Positions 1 through 5,540 of a DNA stretch of 6,015 bases are shown here, piece by piece. This DNA comes from Porphyrobacter sp. (lineage in GTDB: Bacteria > Pseudomonadota > Alphaproteobacteria > Sphingomonadales > Sphingomonadaceae). Where the stretch lies: NCBI GenBank assembly GCA_014359685.1, contig JACIYY010000347.1:1-6015 (forward strand), read 5' to 3'. Position 1 is the first letter of the stretch; every line of letters begins with the position of its first letter. A program made the translations under genes and the position numbers. The notes beneath the pieces were generated by a model, which was not told where the DNA came from, ran no database searches, and saw only the letters and a list, made by a program, of their open reading frames with translations.

Positions 1-855
1 TCCGCTGAGACCCTTCTTTTCCACCTCAGCGACATCCATTTCGGGCTGGAGGACCGCCGCGCGCTCGACTGGGTGAAGCAGGAGATTGCCCGGCTGCGGC
101 CCGATGCGGTGGCCATCACCGGCGACCTGACGATGCAGGCCCGGTCGCGCGAATTCACCGCCGCCTGCCGCTGGATCCAGTCGCTCGACGTGCCGGTGAC
201 GGTCGAGGTCGGCAACCACGACCTGCCCTATTTCAATCTGGTGGAGCGGTTCTTCGCCCCCTACCGCCGGTTCCGCGCGATCCAGGGACTGGTGGAGCGC
301 GAGATCGACCTGCCGGGGATCGCCATCGTGCCGCTGAAGACCGCCACGCGCGCCCAGCCGCGGCTCGACTGGTCGAAGGGCTGGATCACCGATGCGGCGC
401 TGGCCCGATGCCTTGCCGCGATCGATGCGCTGCCGCCGGGCACGCAAGCGCTGGTGGCCGCCCATCATCCGCTGCGCGAGGTCGGGACCGCCGGCACTGC
501 GCTGACCCGCGGCGGACGCAAGGCGCTGGCGGCGCTGGCGCAGCGTCCGGTGCTCGGGGTGCTGAGCGGCCACGTCCACGACCCGTTCGACTTGGTCGAG
601 ACCACCATCCATGGGGGCGTGCGGATGATTGGCGCGGGCACGCTGTCGCGGCGGGTCCGCTCCACCCCGTGCAGCTTCAACGAGCTGCGCTGGAACGGCG
701 AGCGGCTGGAGGTATGCGTGCGCAACCTGGCCGATGTCGAGACCCCGGCGATGCAGATCGACGATGTGCCCGAGGACGCGACGCCCCCGCGCCGGCCGGG
801 CGAGCCGGTGGCCCCGGTCAACCAGGTGCCCGCGACCGACCCGCCCGTCCACTGA
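1..855 (+). CDS. Metallophosphoesterase (calcineurin-like), 5'-truncated by the window
   Basis: This is a hydrolase of the dinuclear-metal phosphoesterase superfamily; its substrate cannot be told from sequence. The frame is open from base 1, so the true start lies upstream and 284 codons are visible. The metal-binding blocks appear in family order, numbered from the window start: D11-x-H13 in FHLSDIHFG, G41-D42 in ITGDLT, G71-N-H-D74, the H155-H156 pair in AAHHP, and G190-H-V-H193. These blocks fix the family. The arrangement resembles class III phosphodiesterases such as CpdA, but cAMP activity is not shown. A GTG at 73 is only an internal valine, because starting there would remove the D-x-H motif. 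The last 30 or so residues are Pro-rich and probably disordered. No signal peptide can be judged. The gene converges on rpsI with a hairpin between them. Confidence 0.9.
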   Translation, partial: SAETLLFHLSDIHFGLEDRRALDWVKQEIARLRPDAVAITGDLTMQARSREFTAACRWIQSLDVPVTVEVGNHDLPYFNLVERFFAPYRRFRAIQGLVEREIDLPGIAIVPLKTATRAQPRLDWSKGWITDAALARCLAAIDALPPGTQALVAAHHPLREVGTAGTALTRGGRKALAALAQRPVLGVLSGHVHDPFDLVETTIHGGVRMIGAGTLSRRVRSTPCSFNELRWNGERLEVCVRNLADVETPAMQIDDVPEDATPPRRPGEPVAPVNQVPATDPPVH

Positions 856-879
856 CTGGCGGATGGCGCGGCTGACGCG

Positions 880-907
880 AAAAGGGCGGCCCTGCAGGAC
901 CGCCCTT
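880..907 (-). terminator. Intrinsic terminator of the rplM-rpsI operon, possibly bidirectional
   Basis: The 6-bp GC arm 884-889 (gggcgg) pairs perfectly with 900-905 (ccgccc). Two A-T pairs (882-883 with 906-907) extend it, and the loop can form a small inner cct/agg stem. Read on the minus strand, the hairpin ends in TTTT (883-880), 27 bases after the rpsI stop, so it fits as a rho-independent terminator for that operon. Read on the plus strand the tail is TTGCTTGCT, poorer in T, so it may also stop the convergent phosphoesterase transcript but less efficiently. Confidence 0.75.
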
Positions 908-933
908 GCTTGCTCGATGCTGGCGAAGACGCT

Positions 934-1473
934 TCAGCGCTTCGAGAACTGGAAGCTGCGGCGGGCCTTGGCGCGGCCGTACTTCTTGCGCTCCACCACG
1001 CGCGGGTCGCGGGTGAGGAAGCCGGCGGCCTTGACCGCCGGGCGCAGCGTCGGTTCGAATTTCGACAGAGCCTGGCTGATGCCGTGCTTGACCGCGCCGG
1101 CCTGCCCCGACAGGCCACCGCCCTTGACCGTGCAGATCACGTCGTACTGGCCTTCGCGCTCGGCAATCTCGAACGGCTGGTTGATGACCAGTCGCAGCGT
1201 CGGGCGGGCGAAATAGACCTCCTGGTCGCGGCCGTTGATGGTGATCGTGCCCTTGCCGGGCTTGATCCACACCCGCGCGACCGCATCCTTGCGCCGGCCG
1301 GTGGCATAGGCGCGGCCCTGCGCGTCGAGCTCCTGCTCGCGCAGCACGGCGGCGGGGCCGGTGCGGATCACCGGCGCGGGCGTCTCGCCATCAGCCGGGG
1401 CGGTGGCGCCGGCATTGCCGGTGATGGTCTTCAGGTCCGCGAGATCGGACACGGTATCGGGGGTCTCGGCCAT
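934..1473 (-). CDS. rpsI: 30S ribosomal protein S9 (uS9)
   Basis: This is a small-subunit ribosomal protein whose basic C-terminal tail reaches the P-site tRNA. The predicted protein is 179 residues. The conserved S9 fold starts near residue 55 ([13 protein letters not shown]), with IKPGKG at 70-75, [14 protein letters not shown] at 123-136, and a tail rich in Lys and Arg ending in FSKR, as the family requires. The start at 1473 is preceded by AAGG about 10 bases upstream, and the ATG shares one base with the rplM stop (TAATG on the minus strand), which argues for coupled translation. The frame stays open further upstream, but that stretch lies across rplM and is not coding. Residues 1 to about 54 form an acidic Ala, Pro and Thr-rich extension absent from the roughly 130-residue enterobacterial protein; such extensions are common in Alphaproteobacteria. 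Confidence 0.97.
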   Translation of the reverse strand: MAETPDTVSDLADLKTITGNAGATAPADGETPAPVIRTGPAAVLREQELDAQGRAYATGRRKDAVARVWIKPGKGTITINGRDQEVYFARPTLRLVINQPFEIAEREGQYDVICTVKGGGLSGQAGAVKHGISQALSKFEPTLRPAVKAAGFLTRDPRVVERKKYGRAKARRSFQFSKR

Positions 1474-1952
1474 TATGCGCCAACCTTGTTCTTGCGGTTC
1501 ATCGAGGCGATGTCGAGCGGGGCGGGCTGCTGCCCGGTATGGGGATGATCGGTGCCGGCATAGAGGTGCAGCGCCTTCATCTGCTGGCGCCCGAGCGGGC
1601 CGCGCGGGACCATTCGTTCCACCGCCTTTTCCAGCACCCGTTCCGGGAACCGGCCGCCCAGCACCTTGTCGGCGGTGACCGCCTTGATGCCGCCGGCATA
1701 GCCGGTGTGCTTGTAGTAGACCTTCTCCCCCAGCTTCTTGCCGGTGAAGCGGACCTTGTCGGCATTGACGATCACCACGTGATCGCCGCAATCGACATGC
1801 GGGGTGTAGCTGGGCTTGTGCTTGCCGCGCAGGATGTTGGCGACGATCGAGGCGAGCCGGCCGACGACCAGCCCTTCGGCATCGATCAGGTGCCAGTTCT
1901 TCTCGACCTCGGCCGGTTTGATCGACCGGGTCTGCTTGCTGAGCGCCTTCAT
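1473..1952 (-). CDS. rplM: 50S ribosomal protein L13 (uL13)
   Basis: This is a large-subunit ribosomal protein that binds 23S rRNA early in assembly. The predicted protein is 159 residues beginning [16 protein letters not shown]. Family blocks are [16 protein letters not shown] at 20-35, the [17 protein letters not shown] region at 41-57, FTGKK at 69-73, HTGYAGGIK at 82-90, [14 protein letters not shown] at 101-114, PRGPLGR at 116-122 and YAGTDHPH at 131-138. An ATG four codons upstream (1964) is in frame, but the only Shine-Dalgarno-like sequence (GAGGA) overlaps that codon and sits 11 bases before the ATG at 1952. The 1952 start also matches the usual family N-terminus, so I chose it. The stop overlaps the rpsI start by one base, giving the classic rplM-rpsI pair. 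The C-terminus runs about 15 residues past the usual end, with a basic tail. Confidence 0.96.
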   Translation of the reverse strand: MKALSKQTRSIKPAEVEKNWHLIDAEGLVVGRLASIVANILRGKHKPSYTPHVDCGDHVVIVNADKVRFTGKKLGEKVYYKHTGYAGGIKAVTADKVLGGRFPERVLEKAVERMVPRGPLGRQQMKALHLYAGTDHPHTGQQPAPLDIASMNRKNKVGA

Positions 1953-1963
1953 GGCTGCTGTCA

Positions 1964-1968
1964 TCCTC
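1964..1968 (-). promoter_or_regulatory. Ribosome binding site deciding the rplM start
   Basis: GAGGA on the minus strand lies 11 bases before the ATG at 1952 and runs into the competing ATG at 1964, which it therefore cannot serve. The spacing is slightly long, but this is the only purine-rich candidate nearby. Confidence 0.55.
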
Positions 1969-2014
1969 GAAAATAGGTCGTGCGAAGGTCCGCCGGTGGG
2001 GGCGGGAAGCGGGC

Positions 2015-2043
2015 TCTTTGTCGGCTGGACCTGCGAAAGTCAA
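2015..2043 (-). promoter_or_regulatory. Candidate promoter of rplM-rpsI
   Basis: On the minus strand, TTGACT (2043-2038) matches a sigma-70-type -35 element in five of six bases. A 17-base spacer leads to CAAAGA (2020-2015), a poor -10 match. It lies in the 138-base gap between the upstream gene's stop and the rplM start, where a separate promoter for the ribosomal operon is expected. The -35 match and its location support it; the -10 is weak. Confidence 0.4.
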
Positions 2044-2045
2044 GC

Positions 2046-2066
2046 AAAACGGCGGCTTTGCGGCCG
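2046..2066 (-). terminator. Possible weak terminator after the Tat-exported protein gene
   Basis: On the minus strand a 4-bp stem, CGGC (2066-2063) with GCCG (2056-2053), encloses a 6-base loop and is followed within three bases by TTTT (2049-2046). It lies 25 bases after the stop of the upstream gene and just before the candidate rplM promoter. The stem is short, so transcription probably reads through at least in part. Confidence 0.25.
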
Positions 2067-2090
2067 GGTAAAATGATACCGCAGGAGAGG

Positions 2091-2822
2091 TCAGGCGAGC
2101 GGTTCGAGGGTCCAGCGCTCGATCGTGCGCCGCTCGCTGCCGGCGATCTGAGTCATCACTTCGCGCTGCGCAGCCCGCATCAGCCCGGTCGCCGGCTCCG
2201 CCTGCGCCGAATAGGATATGGTGACGCGCCCCTCCTCGCCGCCGGGCAGCGCCAGCAGGCGGGTGTCGCGGCTCTCGTCGCCGTGGGGGGCGAACAGGTC
2301 ATGCGGCAGGTGGGTCAGCAGCTGGGCGAGATTGTCATGCACCGAGCTGATGAAGGCGGTCAGCGACGCCTGCTCGGCGGCAGGCGTTTCCAGCCGCTCG
2401 ATCCGCGCGAGAGCCGTCTCGACCAGATGCTCGTGGCCGGGCACAGCCGCTTCCCCGGGAGCGCTTTCGATCAGGCCGCGGCGGTCGAGGCAGATCGGGA
2501 ACAGGCCCCATTCGCGCCGCTCCCGCTCGATCTGCGCGAAGGCCGCCAGCGCCTCGGGCGCATCGACCGCGACCGCCACCTGCTGGCCATCGACGCAATA
2601 GCCGTTTTTCTCCGGCAGGAAGTGGATGGCAAAGCGGCGGCTGACGGAGAAGGCCGCACCGTCGGCCATCGACCGCTCCAGCACGCGCGTATAGGCGTAG
2701 GGGCCTTGCGGCGGGACGAACAGCCCGGACGGCCGGGCGCGGGCGGGAGACCAGCCGCCGGCGAGCGGCAGCGCCAGCGCGGCGGCTGCGGCACGCAGCA
2801 CCTGCCGGCGATCATGCGCCAT
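2091..2822 (-). CDS. Predicted Tat-exported protein of unknown function, coupled to heme A synthase
   Basis: I do not recognise the family of this 243-residue protein. The N-terminus looks like a twin-arginine signal: DRRQVLR at 4-10, an Ala/Leu-rich hydrophobic core at 11-22, and a likely signal peptidase site after ARA at 27-29. The mature protein would be a soluble periplasmic domain of about 214 residues with no further membrane segment. It contains two cysteines (C76 in NGYCVDG, C111 in FPICLDR), an Arg/Glu-rich stretch around 99-105, and a probably helical segment at 145-175. The ATG at 2822 has a good Shine-Dalgarno sequence (GAGGGG, 8 bases upstream) located inside the end of COX15, and the two genes overlap by 11 bases, so they are almost certainly translated from one message. 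The context suggests, but does not prove, a role near the cytochrome oxidase or envelope. Confidence 0.85.
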   Translation of the reverse strand: MAHDRRQVLRAAAAALALPLAGGWSPARARPSGLFVPPQGPYAYTRVLERSMADGAAFSVSRRFAIHFLPEKNGYCVDGQQVAVAVDAPEALAAFAQIERERREWGLFPICLDRRGLIESAPGEAAVPGHEHLVETALARIERLETPAAEQASLTAFISSVHDNLAQLLTHLPHDLFAPHGDESRDTRLLALPGGEEGRVTISYSAQAEPATGLMRAAQREVMTQIAGSERRTIERWTLEPLA

Positions 2823-3930
2823 CTGTCAGGCCCCTCGTTCCGCCCGGCGATCCCGTCCCCGCCGGCGAGCCGACCGCATGCGCGCCCCAGGCGACGCTGG
2901 CCACCAGCAGCGCGCCCACCAGCTGGTGCAGCACCGCCAGCCACAGCGCCATTCCGCTCAGCACCGTGGCGATGCCCAGCAGCACCTGCAGGCCGACCGC
3001 ACTCTGGATCGCGATCGAGGCCGACCGCGCGCCGGCCCGCCTCGCCCGCCGCGCCAGCCACACCAGCGCGGCGAAGGCGATGAAGGCCCACCAGCGATGG
3101 AGGAAATGGAGCAGGAACGGATCGTGGGTCAGCGCCCGGACCACGCCGCGCGACCAGTCCACCTCGGGCACCAGCCGACCCTGCATCAACGGCCAGCTGT
3201 CGGAGGCGTGCCCGGCGTTGAGTCCTGCCACCCACGCGCCGAGCAGCAGTTGGATGAACAGCACCGCGCCCGCCAGCGCGGCCGGTGCGATCACCCGCGC
3301 GCGGGCGCCACCCCGCGCTCCGGCGCCGCGCGCGAGCGCCCGCAGGTCGAGCGCGGCCCACACCAGCCCGGCCAGCGTGACCAGCGCGGTCAGGAGGTGG
3401 ACCGAAAGCCAGAAATGGCTGACATCGGTCGCCTGTCCGCCAAGGCCGGAGCGGACCATGTACCACCCGAACACGCCCTGCAGGCCGCCCAGCGCCAGCA
3501 GCGCGAGCAGCCGCCCCTTGGTGCCGGCGGGAATCGCCCCGATCGCCCAGAACAGAGCCAGCGGCAGCGCAAACGCGAGGCCAATCAGCCGCCCCAGCAG
3601 GCGGTGCAGCCATTCCCAGAAATAGATCGTCTTGTAATCGGCCAGCGTCATGCCCGCCGGGCCGTTGATCTGGGTATATTCCGGGATCCGGCGGTAGGCG
3701 GCGAATTCGGCCTCCCACTGCGCCTCGGTCAGCGGAGGGATTGCGCCGGTCACCGGTTTCCATTCGGTGATCGACAACCCGCTCTCTGTCAGCCGGGTGA
3801 TGCCGCCCACCGCGACCATCACCACCACCAGCGCCGCGACCACCCACAGCCAGCGCGCGACCGCCAGCGGACGCGAGCGGTCAGCATGGTCAGCGTTCGT
3901 TCCTGCGGGCAATCGGATCGGCACGTCCAT
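2812..3930 (-). CDS. ctaA: Heme A synthase, COX15/CtaA family
   Basis: This inner-membrane enzyme oxidises the C8 methyl group of heme O to the formyl group of heme A, the cofactor of aa3-type cytochrome oxidase. The predicted protein is 372 residues with about eight hydrophobic segments. The COX15-type signature runs from 42 to 67 (GGITRLTESGLSITEW onward, ending in GAIPPL). The four conserved heme-associated histidines are visible: H109 in FWEWLHRLLGR, H178 in SVHLL, H278 in FLHRWWAF and H335 in LHQLVGALL. The frame is open far upstream (to 4395), but that part lies across the divergent MerC gene and reads as low-complexity shadow. The ATG at 3930 places the first membrane segment at about 25-43; a GTG at 3939 adding three residues is possible, and neither has a strong ribosome binding site. 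The gene ends inside the next one (11-base overlap). The symbol could equally be cox15. Confidence 0.95.
   Translation of the reverse strand: MDVPIRLPAGTNADHADRSRPLAVARWLWVVAALVVVMVAVGGITRLTESGLSITEWKPVTGAIPPLTEAQWEAEFAAYRRIPEYTQINGPAGMTLADYKTIYFWEWLHRLLGRLIGLAFALPLALFWAIGAIPAGTKGRLLALLALGGLQGVFGWYMVRSGLGGQATDVSHFWLSVHLLTALVTLAGLVWAALDLRALARGAGARGGARARVIAPAALAGAVLFIQLLLGAWVAGLNAGHASDSWPLMQGRLVPEVDWSRGVVRALTHDPFLLHFLHRWWAFIAFAALVWLARRARRAGARSASIAIQSAVGLQVLLGIATVLSGMALWLAVLHQLVGALLVASVAWGAHAVGSPAGTGSPGGTRGLTDGA
2831..2836 (-). promoter_or_regulatory. Ribosome binding site for the Tat-exported protein gene, inside COX15
   Basis: GAGGGG on the minus strand lies 8 bases before the ATG at 2822 and within the last codons of the heme A synthase gene. 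Its placement supports both the chosen start and translational coupling. Confidence 0.65.
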
Positions 3931-4010
3931 TTCGTTCACGCTCTGCGCCGGGCGGCGGCAAATCGCAAGCGTCGTCGGGCGGTTAACAATCGCTGCTGCC
4001 CCCTTGCGCA

Positions 4011-4027
4011 ATGATATATGGTTACAT
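4011..4027. promoter_or_regulatory. Candidate Zur-like operator in the COX15/MerC divergent region
   Basis: This AT-rich island in a GC-rich intergenic region reads ATGATATATGGTTACAT. Aligned to the enterobacterial Zur core as I remember it (ATGTTATA-N-TATAACAT), it agrees at 12 of 16 defined positions. It contains the inverted repeat TATG-GTTA-CATA at 4017-4028, extending outward with one mismatch. It ends 12 bases before the MerC-domain start and about 80 bases before the COX15 start. Spacing differs from the alphaproteobacterial Zur consensus I recall, so metal regulation is an inference. It could simply be promoter AT-richness. Confidence 0.3.
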
Positions 4028-4039
4028 AGATGGCCCGCG

Positions 4040-4411
4040 ATGACGACTCCCACCCTTCTCCGCCGGCCCGGCCGGCTCGACGGTCTCGGCGTGCTGCTGT
4101 CGGGCCTGTGCGCGGTCCATTGCCTCGCCGGGGTGGTGATCGTCGTCGGGCTGGGGCTGAGCGGCGGCGTGCTGCTGGCGCCGGAAATCCACCGCATCGG
4201 CCTGGCGCTGGCGGCCGCGATCGCGGCGCTGGCGATCGGCCTCGGTGCGCGGCGCCACCGCCGGGCGGGGCCGCTGCTGGTGGCAGGCGCCGGGCTGGCC
4301 TGCATGGCCGCCGCGCTGGCCGCCGGGCATGGCGTGGCGGAGGCGGTGCTGACCGTATGCGGCGTGGCGCTGGTCGCGGTCGGCCACCTCCTCAACTTGC
4401 GCCGGGCGTAG
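4040..4411 (+). CDS. MerC-domain small membrane protein
   Basis: This 123-residue inner-membrane protein resembles MerC, the mercuric-ion uptake protein of some mer operons. The CAVHC motif (C24-x3-C28) sits in the first hydrophobic segment (16-43), as in the MerC family. Further hydrophobic stretches at 52-70, 78-95 and 100-118 give about four membrane segments. C88, H97 and C107 are other possible metal ligands. The protein ends [10 protein letters not shown], typical of chromosomal MerC-domain proteins. No merR, merA, merP or merT is present, so a role in mercury resistance is doubtful; transport or handling of another soft metal is possible. The ATG at 4040 is the only usable start in frame close to the motif, although no clear Shine-Dalgarno sequence precedes it. 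It is divergent from COX15 and lies 22 bases before thiS-thiG, with which it is probably co-transcribed. Confidence 0.85.
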   Translation: MTTPTLLRRPGRLDGLGVLLSGLCAVHCLAGVVIVVGLGLSGGVLLAPEIHRIGLALAAAIAALAIGLGARRHRRAGPLLVAGAGLACMAAALAAGHGVAEAVLTVCGVALVAVGHLLNLRRA

Positions 4412-4433
4412 CGCGCGCTATCTCGCGTCAGTC

Positions 4434-5441
4434 ATGACCGAGAGCCTCCGCACCCTGACCGTCAACGGCGCACCGCGCCGCTCCGCCGCCCCCACCATCG
4501 CTGCCTTGGTGCGCGAATTGTCGCTGGTGCCCGACAAGGTCGCGGTCGAGCACAACGGCACGATCATCGCTCGCTCGACCCTGGCCGAGACCCCGCTGGC
4601 CGAGGGCGACGTGGTGGAGATCGTCCATTTCGTCGGCGGCGGCGATCATCCGCCGGCCACAGCGGCGCAGGACGAGGATGGCTGGAGCGTCGCCGGCCGC
4701 CGCTTCCGCTCGCGCCTGATCGTCGGCACCGGCAAGTACAAGGACTTCGCCCAGAACGCCGCCGCCGTGGCGGCCAGCGGGGCAGAGATCGTTACCGTGG
4801 CGGTGCGGCGGGTCAACATCTCCGACCCCGCAGCGCCGATGCTGACCGATTTCATCGACCCCAAGACCATCACCTACCTGCCCAACACCGCCGGCTGCTT
4901 CAGCGCCGAGGAGGCGGTGCGCACGCTGCGGCTGGCGCGCGAGGCGGGCGGCTGGGAGCTCGTCAAGCTCGAGGTGCTGGGCGAGGCGCGGACGCTCTAT
5001 CCCGATATGCGCGAGACGCTGCGCGCGACCGAGATCCTGGCCAGCGAAGGCTTCAAGCCGATGGTCTATTGCACCGACGATCCGATCGCCGCGCGCCAGC
5101 TGGAGGAGGCCGGCGCGGTGGCGATCATGCCGCTGGGGGCGCCGATCGGCTCGGGGCTGGGGATCCAGAACCGGGTCACCATCCGCCTGATCGTGGAGGG
5201 GGCGAGCGTGCCGGTGCTGGTCGATGCCGGGGTCGGCACCGCCAGCGACGCGGCGGTGGCGATGGAGCTGGGCTGCGATGGGGTGCTGATGAACACCGCC
5301 ATCGCCGAGGCGAGGGATCCGGTGCGGATGGCGCGGGCGATGAAGCTGGCGGTGGAATCCGGGCGCGAGGCCTATCGCGCCGGGCGGATGGCGACCCGCC
5401 GCTATGCCGATCCATCGAGCCCGCTCGCCGGGTTGATCTGA
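4434..5441 (+). CDS. thiG: Fused sulfur carrier ThiS and thiazole synthase ThiG
   Basis: The 335-residue protein joins two cytoplasmic thiamin-pathway partners. Residues 1-70 form a ThiS ubiquitin-like domain ([36 protein letters not shown]), ending in the Gly-Gly motif that normally carries the thiocarboxylate. A polar linker (about 71-84) leads to ThiG, a TIM barrel of about 250 residues. ThiG condenses deoxyxylulose phosphate, dehydroglycine and ThiS-bound sulfur into the thiazole. Its landmarks are LIVGTGKYK at 95-103, [11 protein letters not shown] at 121-131, YLPNTAGC at 148-155, the presumed Schiff-base lysine K178 in [22 protein letters not shown] at 232-246, [12 protein letters not shown] at 263-274 and [11 protein letters not shown] at 283-293. 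The ThiG part looks full length and intact. Single-gene ThiS-ThiG fusions are known from annotation. The ATG at 4434 starts the ThiS domain correctly but has no good ribosome binding site. No other thi gene and no TPP riboswitch is in view. Confidence 0.95.
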   Translation: MTESLRTLTVNGAPRRSAAPTIAALVRELSLVPDKVAVEHNGTIIARSTLAETPLAEGDVVEIVHFVGGGDHPPATAAQDEDGWSVAGRRFRSRLIVGTGKYKDFAQNAAAVAASGAEIVTVAVRRVNISDPAAPMLTDFIDPKTITYLPNTAGCFSAEEAVRTLRLAREAGGWELVKLEVLGEARTLYPDMRETLRATEILASEGFKPMVYCTDDPIAARQLEEAGAVAIMPLGAPIGSGLGIQNRVTIRLIVEGASVPVLVDAGVGTASDAAVAMELGCDGVLMNTAIAEARDPVRMARAMKLAVESGREAYRAGRMATRRYADPSSPLAGLI

Positions 5442-5484
5442 GCGCAGAGGGAACGGCGGCGGGGGACCGGCGGCGGGGTCAGGG

Positions 5485-5513
5485 TTGACGGCGCGTTAAC
5501 CTTTCGGCGCGAT
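5485..5513 (+). promoter_or_regulatory. Candidate promoter of the last gene
   Basis: TTGACG (5485-5490) matches a -35 element in five of six bases. At 17-base spacing the -10 position reads CGCGAT, a poor match; GATGAT at 5511 is better but 20 bases away. A start near 5520 would leave a short leader before the ribosome binding site at 5531. The evidence rests mainly on the -35. Confidence 0.25.
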
Positions 5514-5530
5514 GATCGCTCATCGCCACC

Positions 5531-5535
5531 GGAGG
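5531..5535 (+). promoter_or_regulatory. Ribosome binding site deciding a TTG start
   Basis: GGAGG lies 5 bases before a TTG at 5541 that opens a frame running to the window end. It is the best Shine-Dalgarno sequence in the window and selects this TTG over the ATG 13 codons further in (5580). Confidence 0.65.
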
Positions 5536-5540
5536 GCTCT

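Larger units (their letters stand above)
5442..5540 (+). other. Intergenic region after thiS-thiG
   Basis: This 99-base gap holds an 11-base direct repeat, CGGCGGCGGGG, at 5454-5464 and 5468-5478. Four G-runs of three or more lie at 5449-5451, 5461-5465, 5475-5478 and 5482-5484. There is also a palindromic GTTAAC at 5495-5500. I see no convincing hairpin with a T-run, so thiS-thiG may read into the next gene or stop in a Rho-dependent way. Confidence 0.5.

Noticed and set aside
910..1548. A 212-codon plus-strand open frame over rpsI
   Set aside because: It is antisense to an unmistakable ribosomal protein gene and is kept open by high GC content; the product is low-complexity Gly/Ala/Arg with no family signature.
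1474..2043. Upstream extension of the S9 frame to a TTG at 2043
   Set aside because: It covers all of rplM in a different phase, and the TTG is better explained as part of the TTGACT promoter element.
1980..3083. A 367-codon plus-strand open frame opposite the Tat-exported protein and the end of COX15
   Set aside because: Its translation is Arg/Pro/Gly/Gln-rich with no domain, and the opposite strand has a signal peptide, proper ribosome binding sites and the COX15 motifs.
2471..3847. A 458-codon minus-strand frame overlapping COX15 in another phase
   Set aside because: The COX15 frame in the same region carries all four conserved histidines and the membrane segments; this frame gives Gly/Arg repeats only.
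2878..4014. A 378-codon plus-strand open frame across COX15
   Set aside because: It is a shadow of the heme A synthase gene; the product is His/Arg/Gln-rich with no recognisable fold and would run through the divergent promoter region.
3931..4395. Upstream extension of the COX15 frame to 4395
   Set aside because: It lies across the MerC-domain gene on the opposite strand, has Ala/Ser/Arg/Pro low-complexity sequence, and has no place in the COX15 family; ATG 3930 matches the usual start.
4040..4411. Part of a mercury-resistance operon or transposon
   Set aside because: No merR, merA, merP or merT, no inverted repeats and no transposase are present; base composition matches the neighbouring housekeeping genes.
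4412..4433. TPP riboswitch ahead of thiS-thiG
   Set aside because: The gap to the preceding gene is only 22 bases, too short for the structure, and I see no THI-box sequence in it.
4030..4437. A 135-codon plus-strand frame overlapping the MerC-domain gene
   Set aside because: It is an Arg/Gly/Ala-rich out-of-phase shadow, while the chosen frame has membrane segments and the CAVHC motif.
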